Positions 45,376 through 53,704 of a stretch of 64,000 bases of DNA are shown piece after piece. The translations under genes were made by a program, and so were the position numbers. The stretch is from a marine actinobacterium MedAcidi-G2B (lineage in GTDB: Bacteria; Actinomycetota; Acidimicrobiia; Acidimicrobiales; MedAcidi-G1), in contig JUEO01000001.1 in assembly GCA_000817115.1 (NCBI GenBank), positions 248,001-312,000 on the forward strand, in the 5' to 3' direction. How positions within the stretch are numbered: the first letter of the stretch is position 1; each line of letters starts with the position of its first letter. Under the pieces are notes generated by a model, which had not been told where the DNA came from, did not search any database, and was given only the letters and a program-made list of their open reading frames with translations.

Positions 45376-46013
45376 GATGCCACCAAATTACTAAGCGGTC
45401 CGCTGTTATTCATTGTTAGGACAATAGGCCGATTTTCGTTATACAGAACAGCGCTCGCAGAACAAGGACCAACAACGATTCTCTGAAAGAGGTCTAGAGG
45501 AGTTCCTAATGCTGCAGCTAAAGCGGCTTTGATTGGATCTGCATGCGAAACACAGATGATAGTTTCATTCGGATGCTTGGAAACTAGATCAGATACCTGA
45601 GAAGTTATTCGAGCTTGCATTTCCATAAATGACTCGCCTCCAGGAAAACGAAATTGTGATGGTTGAGACTGGACAGTCCGCCAGTCTTGGAGTTTGAAAA
45701 GGTCCTTCAATTTTCTTCCAGTCCATTTACCAAAGTCGCATTCAATTAAGCCTTTCGCAGTACGAACGCGTCGACCAACTGCTTTAGCTATAGGAGCGGC
45801 AGTTTCTTTTGTTCGTTCCATCGGGGAAGCGTAAATGGCAGAAACTTCTTTGCCAAGAAAAAATGGTTCTCCAGCACTTATATGGGCAGCCACAGATTCT
45901 GCTTGTTTTTTTCCAGAATCAGAAAGATGAAGATTGGGGGCACGTCCAGGTAGAACAGCCCCAGTAGTTGGAGTACTTCCGTGACGAATATAAAGAACAA
46001 GTGTGGAGGTCAT
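45372..46013 (-). CDS. MSMEG_4193-type histidine phosphatase
   Basis: A 213-residue phosphoglycerate-mutase-fold protein. LYIRHGSTPTTGAVLPGRAPNLHLS (His at about residue 9), IYASPMERTKETAAPIA, GLIECDFGKWTGRKL and ICVSHADPIKAALAAAL carry the catalytic His pair, Arg and Glu. It resembles the actinobacterial MSMEG_4193 putative phosphomutase family. First gene of the four-gene operon; its start is only 24 bases from the divergent uracil-DNA glycosylase start. Confidence 0.87.
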   Translation of the reverse strand: MTSTLVLYIRHGSTPTTGAVLPGRAPNLHLSDSGKKQAESVAAHISAGEPFFLGKEVSAIYASPMERTKETAAPIAKAVGRRVRTAKGLIECDFGKWTGRKLKDLFKLQDWRTVQSQPSQFRFPGGESFMEMQARITSQVSDLVSKHPNETIICVSHADPIKAALAAALGTPLDLFQRIVVGPCSASAVLYNENRPIVLTMNNSGPLSNLVAS

Positions 46014-46037
46014 GGCTTAATAATCTACCCTGCCAGA

Positions 46038-46712
46038 GTGGATCCGATTCGAACTTTAGGGAAAGTAAACAAAGAAGTGACTCTGTGCATCGCCTGCCCA
46101 CGTTTAGTTGACTGGAGAGAGAAAGTTTCAATTGAAAAACGTGCAGCCTTCATCGAAGAAGAATATTGGGGTAAAGGAGTTCCAGGTTTTGGAGATGAGA
46201 AGGCGCGTATCCTCATAGTGGGACTTGCTCCAGCAGCTCATGGGGCAAACCGCACAGGCAGAGTATTCACCGGAGACAGGTCGGGGGATTTTTTATTTGC
46301 TGCCTTACATAGGGCGGGGCTAGCTAACCAACCTGACTCAACGAACCGTGAAGATGGCTTAGAACTAAATGATGTTTATGTGACAGCCCCTGTCAAATGT
46401 GCTCCTCCAGCAAATAAACCTACTCCTGAAGAGAAAGCAAACTGTCGGCCGTTCTTTCAACGAGAATTACAGGCACTTGACCAAGTGAAAGTAGTTTTGG
46501 TGCTCGGTCAGATCGGATATCAATCAACAGCCACAGAGCTGGGATTAAATCCCAAACCAAAATTTGGACATGGAGTAGAAGCTTCTCTCCCAAACGGAAA
46601 AACTATTCTCTGCTCCTACCATGTGAGTCAACAAAATACTTTTACGGGAAAACTAACAGAGCCGATGTTTGATTCAGTTTTGAGGAGAGCTAAAGATCTC
46701 GCTAAAGCCTAA
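46038..46712 (+). CDS. Type 5 uracil-DNA glycosylase (UdgB-like)
   Basis: About 224 residues. CIACPRLVDWREK near the N-terminus supplies iron-sulfur Cys, ILIVGLAPAAHGANRTGRVFTGDRSGDFLFAALHRAGL is the UDG core, NDVYVTAPVKCAPPANKPTPEE follows, and LCSYHVSQQNTFTGKLTEPMFD is the family-5 C-terminal motif. It removes uracil (and related bases) from DNA. GTG at 46038 is my chosen start; the longer in-frame reading would overlap the divergent gene. Confidence 0.87.
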   Translation: MDPIRTLGKVNKEVTLCIACPRLVDWREKVSIEKRAAFIEEEYWGKGVPGFGDEKARILIVGLAPAAHGANRTGRVFTGDRSGDFLFAALHRAGLANQPDSTNREDGLELNDVYVTAPVKCAPPANKPTPEEKANCRPFFQRELQALDQVKVVLVLGQIGYQSTATELGLNPKPKFGHGVEASLPNGKTILCSYHVSQQNTFTGKLTEPMFDSVLRRAKDLAKA

Positions 46713-46741
46713 TAAAGCGAACAGATTGGTAACATCTTCTT

Positions 46742-47119
46742 GTGAAAAAGATTAAACGCTCTCGTCTCACCATATTTCCAATCATCTTGACATTTCTCCT
46801 ATTCGCTGCTGGATGTGCGAATTCAGCAACTCCGAGTGAGTGGGAAGAACAAGCTGTTGATGGACAAGGTTTGGCTGAACGCAACTTCCTAGACTCGTGT
46901 CACGCCGCTAATGAAGACTTGACTGAAATGGTTAGAGAAGAATTTTGCGGGTGTCTCCTTGATGGAATAAAACAAGCGGTGACGTTTAGCGAATTTAAAA
47001 AGCTAGATGATCACATCAAAAAACACAGCAATGAAATCACCGCAAGTGGACTTGGAGATGCTTTCCCATGGTTCGTTGAGGTTAATGAAAATTGCGCCGG
47101 CTCTACTGTCCAGGGCTAG
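46742..47119 (+). CDS. Small lipoprotein of unknown function
   Basis: A 125-residue protein with a lipoprotein signal (IFPIILTFLLFAAGCANS, Cys near residue 26). The mature part has Cys in LDSCHAANEDL, EEFCGCLLDG and NENCAGS, which could form disulfides. I do not recognise the family. GTG start. Its stop is directly followed by the DapA-like gene ATG with no gap, so the two are cotranscribed. Confidence 0.75.
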   Translation: MKKIKRSRLTIFPIILTFLLFAAGCANSATPSEWEEQAVDGQGLAERNFLDSCHAANEDLTEMVREEFCGCLLDGIKQAVTFSEFKKLDDHIKKHSNEITASGLGDAFPWFVEVNENCAGSTVQG

Positions 47120-48046
47120 ATGAATCCTCAAGAGTTTCTATTCCCACACGGGGTTCTTTCTCCGATCCTCACTCCGCTAACTAGCAACTACCAAGTAGAC
47201 GTAGATTTACTAGTCAGTCATGCCCAAAAAGTTTTGAACGATGGCTGTGTTGGAATTGTTCCATTTGGAACCACTGGAGAAGCATTATCTGTGGGGAGAG
47301 AGGAGCGAATCACCTCTCTTGAAGCTCTCATTAAAAGTGGTATTGATCCATCTAAATTACTAGTTGGAACCGGCCAAACTAGTTTAGATGAAACACTTAT
47401 TCTCACCCGGCACGCGGTGGAGATGAATAGTGCAGGGGTTCTTGTATTACCGCCGTTTTATTACAAGAATCCTAGTGGAGAGGGTCTCTACAAGTATTTT
47501 GCTTCACTGATAGACCAGATCGATGATGATCGGCTACGGGTATTTCTCTACCACATTCCTCAAGTGGCAGGAGTCGGTTTGCCTATTTCTGTAGTGGAAA
47601 AACTATTTCAGAATTTCCCTAAAGTGGTTGTAGGGATAAAAGATTCTTCGGGAAATTGGGAGAACACTAAATTACTTTTAGAAATTGAAGGTCTGGACGT
47701 GTACCCAGGTTCAGAACGGACGTTACTTGACGCTTTGTCACACAACTCACGAGGATGCATTACAGCAACAGCTAACGTGGCAGCTCCGATATTAAACAGA
47801 GTGATTACTTTCTATCAGAATCAACAAGATGAAGAAGCGGCTAAGGCACATTCTGTAGTGATGAAATTTCGTGAAGTTCTTGAGAAATACCCACCGATCG
47901 CTGCATTGAAATCTATTAAAGAAAAACAAGACAACGAGAAAAAGTGGAACAAAATTTCCTTCCCGCTAGAGCCACTTCTTGAACATGAATCGTTGGAAGT
48001 TAACGCAGCTTTTGAAGAAATGGTTTCGGTGTTTAACCAGCTGTGA
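47120..48046 (+). CDS. dapA: Dihydrodipicolinate synthase / N-acetylneuraminate lyase family aldolase
   Basis: A 308-residue class I aldolase. The Schiff-base Lys is in VVVGIKDSSGNWE (about residue 174), the proton-relay Tyr in VFLYHIPQVAGV, and the pyruvate-binding VPFGTTGEALSVGREER is near residue 47. The family includes DapA of lysine synthesis and several pyruvate aldolases with other substrates. Lysine and threonine genes are at 53.7-58.8 kb, not adjacent, so whether this is true DapA is open. Confidence 0.75.
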   Translation: MNPQEFLFPHGVLSPILTPLTSNYQVDVDLLVSHAQKVLNDGCVGIVPFGTTGEALSVGREERITSLEALIKSGIDPSKLLVGTGQTSLDETLILTRHAVEMNSAGVLVLPPFYYKNPSGEGLYKYFASLIDQIDDDRLRVFLYHIPQVAGVGLPISVVEKLFQNFPKVVVGIKDSSGNWENTKLLLEIEGLDVYPGSERTLLDALSHNSRGCITATANVAAPILNRVITFYQNQQDEEAAKAHSVVMKFREVLEKYPPIAALKSIKEKQDNEKKWNKISFPLEPLLEHESLEVNAAFEEMVSVFNQL

Positions 48047-49190
48047 CTTCAAGTCCTGCTCGGGCTTGAGGATTAGCCCAATCCGGCCAACGGCTCCTAC
48101 TTTTGGCGGAAAGTTTATGCATCAGAGCTATTGCGCCTGGGTCGCTATCACCAGGTTTTCCTTCAATAACGCCTTCTTCGAGCATTTTCATGATGATTTG
48201 GCGACCTAATTCAGTTCGAACAATTGTCAGCGTCCAATCGTTGTTTTCGCCGATACCTCCTGTGGAAATATCAGCATGTTCAGCTGCAAAATCAGGACAA
48301 TGATTGCAGCCTTCTCTAGTCCATGCATGGCACTCCTTCAAATTGATCTCATGGTAGTCACCATTACGCATCCAAATTTGAAACACACCTTTGATGTTCA
48401 TCTTGACCATATCCTCTTTGGCTAACCCGTATTTAGCCCAAAAAAGATCTTCAAATATTGAATCATCAAAAGATTTAGAGCAAAGAAGTCCAATATTTAG
48501 TTTTATTGGTTTACCTGCTTTGCCAACACGGCGATGCCACATCACTGGACCAATTGAGGTTTGACAACTCATTCCAACTAAAGCAAGAGATTCAAGTTTC
48601 TTTTCGCGAGCCTCTTTTATAGCAAGAGTATTAGCGGAATATGTGTACCGGCTTCCAGCCCCTGCTAGTACAGACTTACGATCAGTAGCTAAGGCGGGCA
48701 CGGCTTTCCAGTTTGTTATATCTTCGCTTTCACTTGCCTCAAGATGTGAAGTCAGAGCCCCATCAATAACATTATTTTCTAAACACCAGATAAGAATGGC
48801 AGAGACAAGTCCTCCATCTTGACCTAGTTGATGAACCGTGTTATCTGAAGCACGTGTTAAAAGAACATCTTTGTAAATACCTGACATTTCATCGTCATTG
48901 CGAGGGCGTGCAAATAAGTGGTTGTCCGCCTCAGTTTCCCAATCCCTAAATCTCGGGCAAGCCCTCGTACAAGAAGTGCATCCCTTTTGTCCATGGCCGC
49001 AATCGGAAAGACCTAACTCTTCTTCAAGGTGAAAAGGCGTATAAGCGCCCGGCGCATGTTTATATCCAATCACATCGTGTGGACAGGCAATTACGCAACC
49101 CGCACAGCCTGTGCAAAGACCCGAGGTGATGACCTCGTCGTAAAGCTCTTTCCATTGGAATGTCCACTTTTTTGTAGTAGTCATAATCAA
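48033..49190 (-). CDS. FrhB-like F420-linked iron-sulfur oxidoreductase
   Basis: A 385-residue protein with an N-terminal 4Fe-4S motif CTGCAGCVIACPHDV (about residues 25-39), a second CTSCTRACPRF (about 71-81), and a flavin/F420 domain (GQDGGLVSAILIWCLENNVIDGAL; GAGSRYTYSANTLAI). Matches the coenzyme F420 hydrogenase/dehydrogenase beta-subunit family, which links F420H2 to other redox carriers. Partner subunits are not in the window. It overlaps the convergent aldolase gene by 14 bases. Confidence 0.85.
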   Translation of the reverse strand: MIMTTTKKWTFQWKELYDEVITSGLCTGCAGCVIACPHDVIGYKHAPGAYTPFHLEEELGLSDCGHGQKGCTSCTRACPRFRDWETEADNHLFARPRNDDEMSGIYKDVLLTRASDNTVHQLGQDGGLVSAILIWCLENNVIDGALTSHLEASESEDITNWKAVPALATDRKSVLAGAGSRYTYSANTLAIKEAREKKLESLALVGMSCQTSIGPVMWHRRVGKAGKPIKLNIGLLCSKSFDDSIFEDLFWAKYGLAKEDMVKMNIKGVFQIWMRNGDYHEINLKECHAWTREGCNHCPDFAAEHADISTGGIGENNDWTLTIVRTELGRQIIMKMLEEGVIEGKPGDSDPGAIALMHKLSAKSRSRWPDWANPQARAGLEVTAG

Positions 49191-49215
49191 AATCTAGCCT
49201 AAAAAATGAGTTAAG

Positions 49216-49287
49216 CGCCCCTGGCAGGACTCGAACCTGCGCTCACGGCTCCGGAAGCCGATGCTCTATCCGCTGAGCTACAGGGGC
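49216..49287 (-). tRNA. tRNA-Arg(CCG)
   Basis: Reverse complement gives a 72-base cloverleaf: acceptor GCCCCTG paired with CAGGGGC plus discriminator G, D-stem GCTC/GAGC, anticodon loop TTCCGGA (anticodon CCG), and T-arm GCAGG-TTCGAGT-CCTGC. The CCA end is not encoded. One pair at the base of the anticodon stem is T-T. It decodes CGG. Confidence 0.95.
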
Positions 49288-49312
49288 GGGTAAATCAGAA
49301 CAACTATAAACG

Positions 49313-49699
49313 CTAACTATTTACACTGACGATGATCGCACAACCTGAAGGTTTTTCTGAAGATTTTTTGAACCATGCCAGAATATCCAAATGAATAAGG
49401 TAGGCCATAAATCCATATTTGGCTTTTATCGCTTTTAAGACTCTCAAGAATTCTTTACCTACTACTGCTTCGGCAGTTCCACTAATTACTTCTGAGCCTT
49501 CCTTGACTATCCCTCGAATATTGCACGGCTGCAAAGTTATGTTTGGGTTGTTTGATAACCGTTTTACTTTCCAAGCATCTGCGTCAGAAGTGAATCCAAA
49601 AGTACCATCTCCTAAATCTGCAATCCAAACAGGTAATGGCTTTGGTGTGCCTGAACGAGTGAACGTTGTAAAAGAGACGTACTTTTCACTACCGATCAT
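49313..49699 (-). CDS. PPOX-class F420-dependent oxidoreductase
   Basis: A 128-residue split-barrel protein. TFTRSGTPKPLPVWIADLGDGTFGFTSDADAWKVKRLSNNPNITLQP matches the actinobacterial F420-dependent pyridoxamine-oxidase-like families (Rv1155/Rv2074 type), which reduce varied substrates with F420H2. It overlaps the ROK kinase gene by 4 bases on the same strand, so they are coupled. Confidence 0.85.
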   Translation of the reverse strand: MIGSEKYVSFTTFTRSGTPKPLPVWIADLGDGTFGFTSDADAWKVKRLSNNPNITLQPCNIRGIVKEGSEVISGTAEAVVGKEFLRVLKAIKAKYGFMAYLIHLDILAWFKKSSEKPSGCAIIVSVNS

Positions 49700-50646
49700 T
49701 TAGACAATTCTCCCATTTCATGAACTAAAAGTCCTGCTCCAAGAGAACCAGCGTCTATTCCTAATTCAGCAAGACGAATCGGCACTTCAGGACGGTATTC
49801 CCAGCCAAACATAAATTCTGGAAGCCATTTCTCGACTCCAGAGGTCAACAGATCTCCAATTTGAACCAGCCCTCCTCCGATAATTATCTGTTCCGCATCC
49901 AAGACGGTGATCAGGTTTGAGACTCCAATAGCTACTTGGCGACAAAATTCATCAAAAATGACTAAAGACTGTTCATCTTCACTGGATAAGCCTTTGGAAA
50001 CATGAAGGCCAGTAATTTGTTCTTTTGAACCAGCCAACTTCAGTCCGAGAGCAAATTTTCCTTCTTCAGCTGCCTGTCTTCCTAGCCGTCCTAGAGCATT
50101 GCCAGAAGCAAAATACTCCCAAGATCCGCTAAGGCCAGTGATGTGAGTTGGGCCGTCTGATTTCGTAGTAGCGTGACCCGCTTCACCTGCAAATCCATGA
50201 GCTCCCAAAACAATGTTTTGATTAATAACTAGTCCAGTTCCTATCCCTGTGCCTAAGGCGACAAAAGCAAAGTTGTCAACTCCTCGTCCTGCACCTAGTC
50301 GCGCTTCAGCCCAAGCTCCGGCTGTTGCGTCATTGCCAACAAAGACCGGAAGGCCAGTTAATTTTTGCAGACGTGCTCCGATTGGAAACTCAACAAGATC
50401 TGGCAAATTAGGAGAGTAATGAACTATGCCGTCACGACCGATTAATCCAGCGATAGCTAAACCGATTCCCGTCACTTCTTCAGTTGAGTAGGTTTTTAGC
50501 TCTTCTACTAGTGCAACGAGATTTTCCAATAGCTGTTTTTCATTGCCATCACTTGGACTATGAGCCCTAGAAAGAATCTCGCCAGAATCTGAGTCAATTA
50601 AAAGGGCACGAATGTTCGTCCCACCTATATCAAAACCAATAATCAT
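49696..50646 (-). CDS. ROK-family sugar kinase lacking the usual zinc cysteines
   Basis: A 316-residue ROK kinase, probably glucokinase-like. GFDIGGTNIRALLID is the phosphate-binding loop, FVGNDATAGAWAEARLGAGRGV has the catalytic Asp, and GTGIGTGLV follows. The canonical zinc site CxCGxxGCxE is replaced: HITGLSGSWE occupies the same place (about residues 168-177), so all three Cys are missing, while the preceding GH (GEAGH) remains. Sugar specificity unknown. Confidence 0.85.
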   Translation of the reverse strand: MIIGFDIGGTNIRALLIDSDSGEILSRAHSPSDGNEKQLLENLVALVEELKTYSTEEVTGIGLAIAGLIGRDGIVHYSPNLPDLVEFPIGARLQKLTGLPVFVGNDATAGAWAEARLGAGRGVDNFAFVALGTGIGTGLVINQNIVLGAHGFAGEAGHATTKSDGPTHITGLSGSWEYFASGNALGRLGRQAAEEGKFALGLKLAGSKEQITGLHVSKGLSSEDEQSLVIFDEFCRQVAIGVSNLITVLDAEQIIIGGGLVQIGDLLTSGVEKWLPEFMFGWEYRPEVPIRLAELGIDAGSLGAGLLVHEMGELSK

Positions 50647-50700
50647 TAAGAACAGGATATGACTCTATTAAGTCAGAGATACACCTAGGGTAAGTGCTTA

Positions 50701-51597
50701 ATGGTTATTAGAAATTCTCCTCAACTAAGTTTCGGCCATTTAGCTTCAATAATGGCCGCTATTTGCTGGTCAGCTGGAAATGTAATAGTCGCAGGAACGG
50801 ATCTACCAGGACTCCAAATTGCGTTCTGGCGCCTCTTACTTGGGGGAGTGCTTTACTCAACAGTTTATTTTCTTACAGGAAGACGAATAAGCCTAAGAAA
50901 TATAAGGTTAGTGGCTTTACCGGGCATTCTTTTGGGTTTGGAACTCGCAGTCTTCTTTACGGCGCTTCGCAATACCACTGTGGCTAACGCAACCATGATC
51001 GGAGCTTTACAAACAATTGTTCTCCTGGCGGTAGCATCCAGACGATTCCAAGAGTCAGTTACCAGATGGCTGATTGGGGCATCTCTTATAGCTACCGGCG
51101 GGGTGGCTTTAGTTATCTTAGGATCCTCTGATGAGTTGACATGGAGCCCTCGCGGAGATGCTCTAGCTTTTGCTGCCATGATTCTATTCTCTCTTTATTT
51201 TGTTGCCGTAAAAAATGTACGTAGTGAAGTGGACACATTTACCCTTCAATCCTTATCGATGCTTGTTGCTTCAATCACTGTATTTCCCATAGTTGCAGTA
51301 GAAGTTGGAACATTAGCCATTCCATTTCCCACTTGGAAAGAATGGATCACACTTCTTATTCTTTTAGCTGTTCCTGGAACAGGTCATCTACTAATGAATT
51401 GGGCTCATTTGCATGTAACTCTCTCATTTGCAGGAGTCATAATGCTTTCTATCCCTGTCATTTCTTCCGTAGGTGCATGGCTATTTCTTGATGAGCGTGT
51501 CACTGAGATACAAATAATCGGAATGGTTGTTGTTATCTCAACCTTGTTTCTAGTAGCGAAACGCGAAGCTGCGATAAGCGCCACGATAAGAGATTAG
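50701..51597 (+). CDS. EamA-family (DMT) transporter
   Basis: A 298-residue membrane protein with ten predicted helices in two EamA repeats (IAFWRLLLGGVLY, TVANATMIGALQTIVLLAVA; LAVPGTGHLLMNWAHLHVTL). Layout and motifs are nearly those of the transporter at 6.1-7.0 kb, so the two are probably paralogues. Substrate unknown. It diverges from the ROK kinase by 54 bases. Confidence 0.87.
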   Translation: MVIRNSPQLSFGHLASIMAAICWSAGNVIVAGTDLPGLQIAFWRLLLGGVLYSTVYFLTGRRISLRNIRLVALPGILLGLELAVFFTALRNTTVANATMIGALQTIVLLAVASRRFQESVTRWLIGASLIATGGVALVILGSSDELTWSPRGDALAFAAMILFSLYFVAVKNVRSEVDTFTLQSLSMLVASITVFPIVAVEVGTLAIPFPTWKEWITLLILLAVPGTGHLLMNWAHLHVTLSFAGVIMLSIPVISSVGAWLFLDERVTEIQIIGMVVVISTLFLVAKREAAISATIRD

Positions 51598-51648
51598 TTA
51601 GGAAATGAAGTAGAATTATTTCTACGAATTATGGAAAGGATCCAAAAT

Positions 51649-51945
51649 ATGAGTATTGATGGAACATGGAATGTAACTCTTCAAAGTCCGATGGGCTCAC
51701 AAGAAGGCACTCTTACTCTGGCGACTGACGGAGACACTCTGACAGGAACTATGTCTGGGCCTCAGGGGGCTATGGATATTGAAGACGGACAAGTTGGTGA
51801 TGGTTCTTACTCATGGAAAGTTAATATCACTTCTCCAATGGCAATAACAATTGAATCGACAGCAACAGTAGATGGAGACACAATCACCGGAGAGTCCAAA
51901 TTAGGGGCATTCGGTACAGCAACATTTACTGGGACAAGAGCTTAA
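51649..51945 (+). CDS. Small beta-rich protein of unknown function
   Basis: A 98-residue protein built of alternating strands: GTWNVTLQSPMGSQEGTLTLATDGDTLTGTMSGPQGAMDIEDGQVGD, then a second half ending GESKLGAFGTATFTGTR. Gly- and Thr-rich with a repeated GT-x4-T-L/F pattern, it resembles small lipocalin/beta-barrel-like proteins of unknown role. No signal peptide. The ATG at 51649 follows GGAAAGGA by 8 bases, a good ribosome site; an ATG at 51631 is upstream but weaker. Confidence 0.7.
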   Translation: MSIDGTWNVTLQSPMGSQEGTLTLATDGDTLTGTMSGPQGAMDIEDGQVGDGSYSWKVNITSPMAITIESTATVDGDTITGESKLGAFGTATFTGTRA

Positions 51946-52024
51946 ATTCGTACGGAAAACTCTGCTTTTTCTTTAGTCGAAAACCATACCCGGCATAGGA
52001 AGCGCTTGGGGTAACATCAAGGTA

Positions 52025-52038
52025 GTAGCGGAAGCTAC
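52025..52038 (+). other. Hairpin with GGAA tetraloop in the argS leader
   Basis: GTAGC and GCTAC flank a GGAA loop, a 5-bp stem closed by a GNRA-type tetraloop, about 25 bases before the argS ATG. No T-box sequence is present in the 118-base gap. Could influence ribosome access; could be chance. Confidence 0.3.
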
Positions 52039-52063
52039 ATAGTTCCTTTACTTTGGATTTTTG

Positions 52064-53704
52064 ATGGATGTACGTGGCAGCCTTATCGAAGCTATACAAA
52101 AAGCTTTATTAGAATCAGCAGTAGATCTCTCTCTCGAAGAGATCCAATTGGAGCGCCCTGCGAACTCTGACCATGGGGATTGGTCAACTAATATTGCTCT
52201 TGCTATTTCTAAAACCCTTAATCGAAACCCGCGAGATCTTGCATCTGAAATCGCAACAACTTTAGAGCATCAATCGCCCACTCATGTAGAGAAAATTGAA
52301 ATCGCTGGACCAGGGTTCATCAATTTCAAATTAGAAGATTCTTGGCTTCATGACGTTTTAACTCAGGTAGTAGACGCAGGTACTGAGAACTGGGCAAGAC
52401 ACCAAATTGGTGAAAATCAGAAAGTTATTATTGAATTTGTGAGCGCAAACCCGACCGGACCGCTACACGCAGGTCATGGAAGAGGAGCTTGCTTCGGAGA
52501 CTCAGTAGCACGTCTATACCAAAGATGCGGATATTCGGTTCAACGTGATTTTTATATCAATGATCGGGGAACGCAGATGAAGCTTTATGCCGAGTCGTTG
52601 GCGGCAAAAGCATCCGATAAAGAAATTCCAGTTGATGGATATAAAGGCGAGTACATACAGGAATGGGCAGCAGAGATGCCACAGGGTGCTGACCCATTTG
52701 AATGGGGGTACCAACGTTCATTACGTTCTCACCGAGAGGCATTAGAGGCGTTGAATATCTACTTCGACAACTGGTTTTCAGAGCGATCAATGGTGAACTC
52801 AGGGGCGATTGAAGAAACCTTGACTGATTTACGCAATGCTGATGCTGTGTTTGACTCAGATGGAGCAGTTTGGCTTCGAAGCACAAATTGGGGAGATGAT
52901 AAAGATCGTGTTCTCGTTAAATCGGATGGCGAATACACCTACCTGCTTCCAGATGTGGCTTATCACCGAAATAAATTCGAGAGAGCTGAAGTATTAGTAA
53001 ATGTTTGGGGAGCAGATCATCATGGGTATATCACGCGTATGCATGCTGCTATGTCTGCCTTAGGCCATAAACCAGAAGATCTAAAAATAGCAATCACTCA
53101 GATGGTTCGACTGCAGCGCGGAGGGCAAGAAGTAAAGCTTTCAAAACGTACGGGCGACATCGTTGAACTATCTGAGGTGATAGAAGAAGTTGGTTCAGAT
53201 GCGGCACGCTTTACCTACTTACTACTTTCAGTAGATTCTTCTCAGAATTTTGATTTGGAATTAGTTGCACAACAAGTAAATGAAAATCCTGTTTTTTATG
53301 TTCAATATGCTCATGCCAGAATCCATTCAATAATGAAAAAATCTCAAGAAGCAGGAATAACGCGAAGCCCTTTAAGCGAAATTAATTTGTCAGTTCTTAA
53401 CCACCCAAGCGAATTAGCGTTACTTCGCTCTTTGCAAGAATTACCTACTGCAGTTCTACGCTCAACACAAGAAGTAGCTCCACATCGCATAACAAATTGG
53501 TCACGAGACTTCGCATCTTTATTTCATAGTTTTTACCATGACTGCCGAGTATTTGGCGAAGACATAGATTCTTCTACTACTCAAGCGCGACTTTGGTTAG
53601 CCGAAGCAGCTCGCATTGGCCTAGTGATTTCACTAGACCTCTTAGGTGTCAGCGCACCAACAGAGATGTGGCGAGATGAAGAAGGAGAAGAAATCAATGG
53701 CTAA
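52064..53704 (+). CDS. argS: Arginyl-tRNA synthetase
   Basis: A 546-residue class I synthetase that charges tRNA-Arg. The HIGH signature is in SANPTGPLHAGHGRGACFGD (about residues 126-145), and KMSKS is VKLSKRTGDIV (about 358-368). The N-terminal Arg-S additional domain and the C-terminal DALR-type anticodon domain (VQYAHARIHSIMKK onward) are in place. First gene of the operon with lysA; it overlaps lysA by 8 bases. Confidence 0.95.
   Translation: MDVRGSLIEAIQKALLESAVDLSLEEIQLERPANSDHGDWSTNIALAISKTLNRNPRDLASEIATTLEHQSPTHVEKIEIAGPGFINFKLEDSWLHDVLTQVVDAGTENWARHQIGENQKVIIEFVSANPTGPLHAGHGRGACFGDSVARLYQRCGYSVQRDFYINDRGTQMKLYAESLAAKASDKEIPVDGYKGEYIQEWAAEMPQGADPFEWGYQRSLRSHREALEALNIYFDNWFSERSMVNSGAIEETLTDLRNADAVFDSDGAVWLRSTNWGDDKDRVLVKSDGEYTYLLPDVAYHRNKFERAEVLVNVWGADHHGYITRMHAAMSALGHKPEDLKIAITQMVRLQRGGQEVKLSKRTGDIVELSEVIEEVGSDAARFTYLLLSVDSSQNFDLELVAQQVNENPVFYVQYAHARIHSIMKKSQEAGITRSPLSEINLSVLNHPSELALLRSLQELPTAVLRSTQEVAPHRITNWSRDFASLFHSFYHDCRVFGEDIDSSTTQARLWLAEAARIGLVISLDLLGVSAPTEMWRDEEGEEING

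Noticed and set aside
51946-52063. T-box or amino-acid riboswitch before argS
   Set aside because: The conserved T-box sequence is absent; only a short GNRA-loop hairpin is seen.
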